This document shows, in pieces, positions 59,881-64,000 of a stretch of DNA of 64,000 nt (position 1 is the stretch's first letter; every line of letters begins with the position of its first letter). A program made the position numbers and the translations under genes. Origin of the DNA: an uncultured Corynebacterium sp. Its GTDB lineage: Bacteria > Actinomycetota > Actinomycetes > Mycobacteriales > Mycobacteriaceae. The notes under the pieces were generated by a model. The model made no database searches, had not been told where the DNA came from, and saw only the letters and a program-made list of their open reading frames with translations. The stretch lies in NCBI GenBank assembly GCA_943914465.1, contig CALUCD010000005.1, forward strand, positions 135,602 to 199,601, in the 5' to 3' direction.

Positions 59881-60075
59881 TTACTGACGGAGTGTCCGGG
59901 GTGTGATGTAGAACAGGCTACGGCCGACGAGGGCGCTGCTAAACTCAAAGCGGTGACCGATGAATGAGGGGTCTTCAGCTACCGCAGCGGGTGCACCCGA
60001 CCGGCTCGAGACTCTCAGGCGGCCCTGAGGCGCGATATAATAGTCGTCTCGGTCGGAAGGGAAGATATGGTGCAC
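59881..60075 (-). pseudogene. C-terminal fragment of an S26 signal peptidase
   Basis: 64 residues from a GTG with no ribosome site. DDYYIAPQGRLRV, then SSALVGRSLFYITPRTL, matches the last strands of type I signal peptidases (a GDN...S.DSR-like segment is eroded to SRSGAPAAVAED). The catalytic Ser and Lys are absent. Reading upstream meets a stop within about 15 codons. Confidence 0.45.
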
Positions 60076-60243
60076 CCGGCTTGGATATTTTGACTTCAGA
60101 AATATTGATCACTGGGTAGGCAACTAGTTACTCGAAGCGTTGTCATTCTTGTCATGTTGTGCAGCGATTTCGGTTTTGGCGAATACAAAACCCAGCGCGG
60201 TGGTAGGGTTCACACTGTCGGCGCCGAAGGTAGGCCTAGTCGG
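60076..60243. other. Non-coding remnant
   Basis: A+T-richer DNA between the signal-peptidase fragment and the DUF418 gene; no supported gene, no repeat seen. Confidence 0.4.
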
Positions 60244-61329
60244 TCATGTCGTCGAACCCCCGCGTTGAAAAGAACCCATCCAAGTGACTCTGCGCCACAG
60301 ATACTCCAATGGGCCCTGCGAGAATTTGCGAAGCCAGATATGGCTAAACACCCATTGCACCAGCAGCATCAAGAGAACTACGCTGAATGCGAGTAAAAAC
60401 AGTGCCTCGTTGGCGTCAGGGTTTTCCGCGGGAAGGCCGATCATTGGGCGTGATACTAGCAGGATAATTGTCGCCCCTAAGTAGTTGGTAAGGGCCATGC
60501 GACCCAGGGGTGAAAACATTGTACCCAGAGCGGACCGCAACGGTGATCGCAGCAGAACATATATTAGACAAACCCAACTAACGGCGACCGCAAGGCCCGC
60601 AAGCGCCGAGACGAAAGAGAAGCCCGAGTGGATTCGATCAACGTATTGAAACCAGCTCAAAATGAGGGCTAGCGGGAACGTGACTAACAGCATACGTCGG
60701 GCTGGGCGAGGGTCCTGATCAAGCAACGGTGGAAAACCGAACTCCGCGGCAGCGAAGCCCAGGAGAAGCAGGCCCGGAACGAGGAGGACCCCGCCGAAGT
60801 AGGTTCCAACCGCGGTCAACACGACGCCGAGCAGCAGTGCGACCTTCCGGCGAAGGTCGAGCCGGATAAAAGTTAATGGCTCCAGAAGTACGAGGGCACA
60901 AACGGCATACACGGTAAGGGCCTCTCCGGGCTGGAACGTCTTATGAATCAACCCTAGAACGAGGAGCGTTCCTAGTCGCCGGGCCAGTACGGCCGCCTCG
61001 TTTGCACCCTTGCGCCGAGCGGAGGCGGTAATCATCGAAAAACCGACACCAAACAGAAAAGTAAAAACTGGGAAAAATCGCTGGTGCGCGAGCAGTTCTT
61101 GGGCTAGCCAGGCCGCATTGTCCTGACGAGAATCGGGATCAATACGCCAGAGGCTGATTACATTTGGAAACGCTATTCCGCATAGGGCGATGCCCCGAAT
61201 TACGTCAAGCGATAGAAGCCGGGATGGTACCTGTGCACGGTGGCCCGGGGTCGACCGGGCTTCAGACTGACGCTTAGTGGGTCTCGTCTGCTGCTGACTG
61301 CTCTTGCCATCGTAAGTCCCGTTTCTCAT
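60244..61329 (-). CDS. DUF418-family membrane protein
   Basis: 361 residues from ATG 61329 (AGAGG about 9 nt upstream; a longer reading to 61401 is possible). About ten membrane helices. DUF418 signatures: LSLDVIRGIALCGIAFPN at the N-terminus, FLFGVGFSMI, and the C-terminal GPLEYLWRRVTW. The hydrophilic first 30 residues are basic. The family's role is unknown; members occur beside natural-product and antibiotic loci. It is the only intact gene in this island. Confidence 0.82.
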   Translation of the reverse strand: MRNGTYDGKSSQQQTRPTKRQSEARSTPGHRAQVPSRLLSLDVIRGIALCGIAFPNVISLWRIDPDSRQDNAAWLAQELLAHQRFFPVFTFLFGVGFSMITASARRKGANEAAVLARRLGTLLVLGLIHKTFQPGEALTVYAVCALVLLEPLTFIRLDLRRKVALLLGVVLTAVGTYFGGVLLVPGLLLLGFAAAEFGFPPLLDQDPRPARRMLLVTFPLALILSWFQYVDRIHSGFSFVSALAGLAVAVSWVCLIYVLLRSPLRSALGTMFSPLGRMALTNYLGATIILLVSRPMIGLPAENPDANEALFLLAFSVVLLMLLVQWVFSHIWLRKFSQGPLEYLWRRVTWMGSFQRGGSTT

Positions 61330-61429
61330 GTGCTCGCACCTCTCAGATCGACCGGTAGGTTTACAATCTTCACTATCATCGCAGGGTCTATGTTCAGACA
61401 TAAAGATTCCAACTACGTAAATATTATTC

Positions 61430-61922
61430 GGCGGTAGTAGAAGCCCTTACGCGGGCTACGCTTTATGCAGAGTCGAATAATGTTACTTTGGTTGCTTCAG
61501 TTGGTAATGAGGGAGCCGACTTTGACTTTGTTGAGCAGCAGACAGGAAAGCGCCGGTTGCCCGTATCTCTGGAGGGGGTAATTGGCGTCGGTTCGATCAA
61601 CCGCTCATTGACTCGGAGTAACTTCTCTAACTTCGGCAGCGATGTGGTGGACCTGATGGCACCTGGAAACGGCATCTATAGCACATGGCCGAATTCAGAG
61701 TACGGCATAAATTTTGGAACTTCATTTGCGACGCCGCATGTAAGCGCCGTGGTCGCCCTGCTAAAGGCGGCTGATCCGGAGCTGTCAGGAGACGAGATTG
61801 CAGAGATCCTGTTTTCAACCGCGACAGATCTTGGGGAGCCAGGGAGAGACGGAGATTACGGCCACGGCTTGCTCAATGCCCGTGCTGCCGTCGACGCGTT
61901 GGGATCATTGGCCGCATCCTAG
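61430..61922 (+). pseudogene. Subtilisin-like (S8) protease, C-terminal half
   Basis: About 164 codons, with the start missing. Encodes the oxyanion-hole region VTLVASVGNEGAD (Asn), the catalytic serine block INFGTSFATPHVSAVVALLKAADPEL, and a C-terminal GHGLLNARAAVDAL. The Asp and His catalytic blocks that should precede are gone, so it is inactive. Base composition is lower in G+C than flanking genes. Truncated end faces the DUF418 gene start. Confidence 0.8.
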
Positions 61923-61987
61923 ATGAACCGGTTGGTGGCTCGCGGCCGTTAAGTCGGCCTCGGCATTGGCGAGCCGCTCCCATCGTT

Positions 61988-63166
61988 TTACGAACGGTTC
62001 GTCAACACGGCATCCAACCCTTCAATGAACCGCTTCGCCGTCCCGGCGGGGTCGGACCACTTATCCAGCCCGAACAGGCCGATGCGGAAAGTGGAAAAGG
62101 CGCGCTCGCCTTCACCTTCCCCGAGGTGGAGTGGCACCCCGGCAGCGACTTGGATGCCGTGGTCCTTGAAGGCCTGCCCGCTCTGGATGGCTGCGGTGTC
62201 GGCGTAGAGGACGACCACGGCATTGGATTGGAACCCGTCGGCGGCGACTGAAACCAGGCCGCGCTCGGCGGCGGCACGACGCACCCGGTGGCCCAATTCC
62301 TCCTGCCCCTGGGCGAGCGCGCCGAGGCCAACCTGGGCAGATTCCTTCATCACTTTCAGGTTGGCCACGATCGAGTCGGTGGGGAGGGTGGAGTGGTAGG
62401 TGGCTTGGCCGGTGAGGTAGGCGTCGAAAAGCGAAAGCCAGCGCTGCAGATCCAAGGTGAACGACGTGGACTGACTCGCCAGCACTGCTTCACGCCCGCG
62501 CGGGCTAAGCAGGACGTAGCCGGTGGCGGGCGAGCCAGACCAGGACTTTTGCGGCGCGGAGATGGCCACATCGATGTTGGTGGCGCGCATGTCGGGAAAG
62601 GCCGCGCCCGCCGCGATGCAGTCGAGCACGAACAGGGCGTGCGCGTCGGCGGCGATACGGCCGAGCCCGTCAAGATAGTCCTGCGGCAGGGTGAGCCCCG
62701 CGGCGGTCTCGGTGTGGGCGGTGACGATGATGTCCGGGCGGAATTCCTCCACCGCGGCGCGAACCTGATCAAGCGGCGGCGGTGCGTACTGCGCAGGCTG
62801 GCTGTCGCCTACCGGTTGCGCGTTGAGCACACGCACATGCTTGGTGACGCCGCCGACCTCAATAATTTGCGACCACCGGAACGTGAACAACCCAGAGCGC
62901 AAAACCAACACCCGCTTGCCGGTGAACAGCTGACGGGCCACAGCCTCCATCGCCGCAGTCCCACCACCGGGGATGAGCGCGGCGGACTCAGCATTATACG
63001 TCGAGGTCAGCAGCGTCAGCAGCTCTTGAACCGCAGAAATGAACGCCTGCGACATGTGGTTGAGCGAGCGGTCTGTGAACACCACGGAGTACTCGAGCAA
63101 CCCATCCGGGTCCACATCCGGGCGTGGTAGCCGCGGTGTGTCTTTCGGGTCCGTCACCTCAACCAC
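61988..63166 (-). CDS. Class-V aminotransferase (alanine-glyoxylate/phosphoserine type)
   Basis: 392 residues. PLP fold with the family SGG-like AALIPGGGTAAMEAVARQL, the Asp182 contact (LFVLDCIAA) and the Schiff-base lysine Lys207 in ISAPQKSWSGSP. Transaminates small amino acids; the exact substrate pair is not visible. Overall length normal. Neighbour of a hypothetical gene 4 nt away on the same strand. Confidence 0.9.
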   Translation of the reverse strand: MVEVTDPKDTPRLPRPDVDPDGLLEYSVVFTDRSLNHMSQAFISAVQELLTLLTSTYNAESAALIPGGGTAAMEAVARQLFTGKRVLVLRSGLFTFRWSQIIEVGGVTKHVRVLNAQPVGDSQPAQYAPPPLDQVRAAVEEFRPDIIVTAHTETAAGLTLPQDYLDGLGRIAADAHALFVLDCIAAGAAFPDMRATNIDVAISAPQKSWSGSPATGYVLLSPRGREAVLASQSTSFTLDLQRWLSLFDAYLTGQATYHSTLPTDSIVANLKVMKESAQVGLGALAQGQEELGHRVRRAAAERGLVSVAADGFQSNAVVVLYADTAAIQSGQAFKDHGIQVAAGVPLHLGEGEGERAFSTFRIGLFGLDKWSDPAGTAKRFIEGLDAVLTNRS

Positions 63167-63170
63167 CCCT

Positions 63171-63746
63171 TTAGTCGGTTACGTCCGGGAAGAGCTCCGG
63201 CATGGTGTGAAACTGCCGCTCGCCATTGAACGTTGCACCCACATTGCGCAACGTATCCTTCGCCCGCTTCGTCGCCGGACGGTTCTGGCCAGCCACCACC
63301 TGGATTGCCTCAATGGGGAACTGGCCGCGAACCTGCACGACCGCGCTGCCGTCAGTGCGATGCGGGTAGTCATCACCGATGAGGCTGGCGGCGTCACCAA
63401 GCGATTCGGCAAATCGCACGTCAGTGCCTACACCTGCGCGATCACTCAACCGCCAATTGCTCGCAATGTCACCGAGTGGGACGCCGAGGAGAACGATGTC
63501 GCCACCGGTGGTGTGTGCGCTGGTGGTGTTTGTACTGGCGGTGTGTGCATTGGCGGTGTTTGCACTGGTGGTGTGCAGCGCGGACGTTTTCGGTGTGAGG
63601 TAAAACGGCACGGACTCGCTCTCACCCACAAGCGGACCGACCGTGAGATTGTCCAAAACGGCAGGGAACCACACGATCCAGTTTGCGGGGTCTGAATGAT
63701 CCCCGCGCGCTGCAAAACCAGAGTTCAGCCAGGTATTGATTTTCAT
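63171..63746 (-). CDS. Hypothetical protein with 15-nt repeat
   Basis: 191 residues from ATG 63746 (an upstream start adds 53 Thr/His-rich residues). Blocks MKINTWLNSGFAARGDHSD, VWFPAVLDNLTVG and IVLLGVPLGDIASNWRL. A Thr/Ala/Asn/His-rich insert near residue 60 comes from a 15-nt tandem repeat at 63507-63579. No signal peptide or known domain. Four nt upstream of the aminotransferase, so the pair is one operon. Confidence 0.65.
   Translation of the reverse strand: MKINTWLNSGFAARGDHSDPANWIVWFPAVLDNLTVGPLVGESESVPFYLTPKTSALHTTSANTANAHTASTNTTSAHTTGGDIVLLGVPLGDIASNWRLSDRAGVGTDVRFAESLGDAASLIGDDYPHRTDGSAVVQVRGQFPIEAIQVVAGQNRPATKRAKDTLRNVGATFNGERQFHTMPELFPDVTD
63507..63579. repeat. 15-nt tandem repeat
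   Basis: About 4.5 copies of ggtggtgtgtgcact-like units (63507-63521, -63536, -63551, -63566, partial), in frame inside the hypothetical gene, giving Thr/Ala/Asn/His repeats. Confidence 0.75.
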
Positions 63747-63951
63747 GCGGCCGAGTATACGGACGTGCCCACGGCTAACGCGGCCGTCAAACGGGGCGGC
63801 TGTGGTTGTGACTGGGTGCGCGTTGGGTGTGTGCTGGGTGTGCGTGTCTGGTTCGACGCTGCCGGTGTCGGTGTCTGAAGCCCGTTGCTGGTGGAGGGCT
63901 GACACGCATTTTGGTTGCCGAGTGGTGTGGGGCTAGAATGTGCGGAGGTCT

Positions 63952-64000
63952 GGAGACGTGCCAGAGTGGCCGAATGGGGCTCCCTGCTAAGGAGTTGCCC
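63952..64000 (+). tRNA. tRNA-Ser (anticodon GCU), cut by window end
   Basis: First 49 nt of a serine tRNA: acceptor ggagacg, D-arm, anticodon loop with GCT in ccctgctaagg. The rest lies outside. Confidence 0.9.

Noticed and set aside
61430..61922. Mycosin of a type VII secretion system
   Set aside because: No Esx, Ecc or WXG100 genes in the window; the fragment lacks a C-terminal membrane anchor.
63507..63579. CRISPR-like array
   Set aside because: Units are contiguous with no spacers, in frame within a gene, and no cas gene is nearby.

Overview
The window reads as chromosomal DNA of a Corynebacterium, or a close mycolata relative. The evidence is a single Emb-type arabinosyltransferase next to AftA, DprE2/DprE1, GlfT1 and its ABC exporter, together with a mycothiol-type arsenate reductase and a DtxR-like box. 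Genes are packed tightly, with many 1-4 nt overlaps. Species cannot be fixed from the sequence alone.

Layout. 1-2.7 kb: arsenic resistance (acr3 tail, arsC, then the opposing arsR-arsP-small CC-protein operon). 2.7-4.0 kb: insertion-sequence debris (IstB half, IS481-like N-terminus, inverted repeats). 4.0-5.9 kb: a Cys-rich HTH regulator converging on flavohemoglobin hmp. 6.0-7.3 kb: an orphan secreted protein and a tandem pair of unknown paralogues, the second carrying an internal deletion. 7.4-23.2 kb: ordinary chromosomal genes, including an MFS exporter, a DtxR-box gene, a DUF1540 protein, a glutaminase-STAS-SRPBCC fusion coupled to a GH13 enzyme, an M20 peptidase opposite a TetR regulator, an AMP nucleosidase-sirtuin pair, a ROK regulator opposite a DUF885 protein, and an AbrB-type membrane protein. 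23.2-25.9 kb: a scarred island in which two parts of one serine-resolvase gene flank an ATP-grasp ligase gene and a truncated MFS exporter; IS21 IstA debris follows. 25.9-41.2 kb: transporters, HrpB helicase, ThpR, acetyltransferase, SDR, LysE, S4 protein, VOC protein, a serine-hydrolase-like exoprotein, an A+T-richer two-gene insert flanked by a short duplication, PepO and a cutinase-like esterase.

41.2-58.6 kb is the cell-wall arabinogalactan locus (emb, aftA, dprE2, dprE1, gtrA, glfT1, wzt, wzm). A two-component system and a divergent ABC transporter sit inside it, and a class-V aminotransferase-fold protein lacking the PLP lysine is at its end. DprE1/DprE2 make the decaprenyl-phospho-arabinose donor. 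AftA and Emb use it on the galactan. GlfT1 starts the galactan, and Wzm/Wzt probably move a galactan intermediate across the membrane. 58.6-64 kb: a quinone oxidoreductase, tRNA-Ser(UGA), a decayed island beside that tRNA (signal-peptidase tail, intact DUF418 gene, subtilase C-terminal half), a true class-V aminotransferase, an unknown protein with a 15-nt repeat, and the start of tRNA-Ser(GCU).

The parts that are not routine are the split-resolvase island with its ATP-grasp gene, the 6.0-7.3 kb paralogue locus, the 35.7-37.3 kb insert, the catalytically altered aminotransferase fold, the triple-domain glutaminase, and recurrent 9-nt repeat expansions inside and between unrelated genes. I saw no CRISPR array, rRNA or complete insertion sequence. 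Functional names come from motif recognition by eye; no database search was run.
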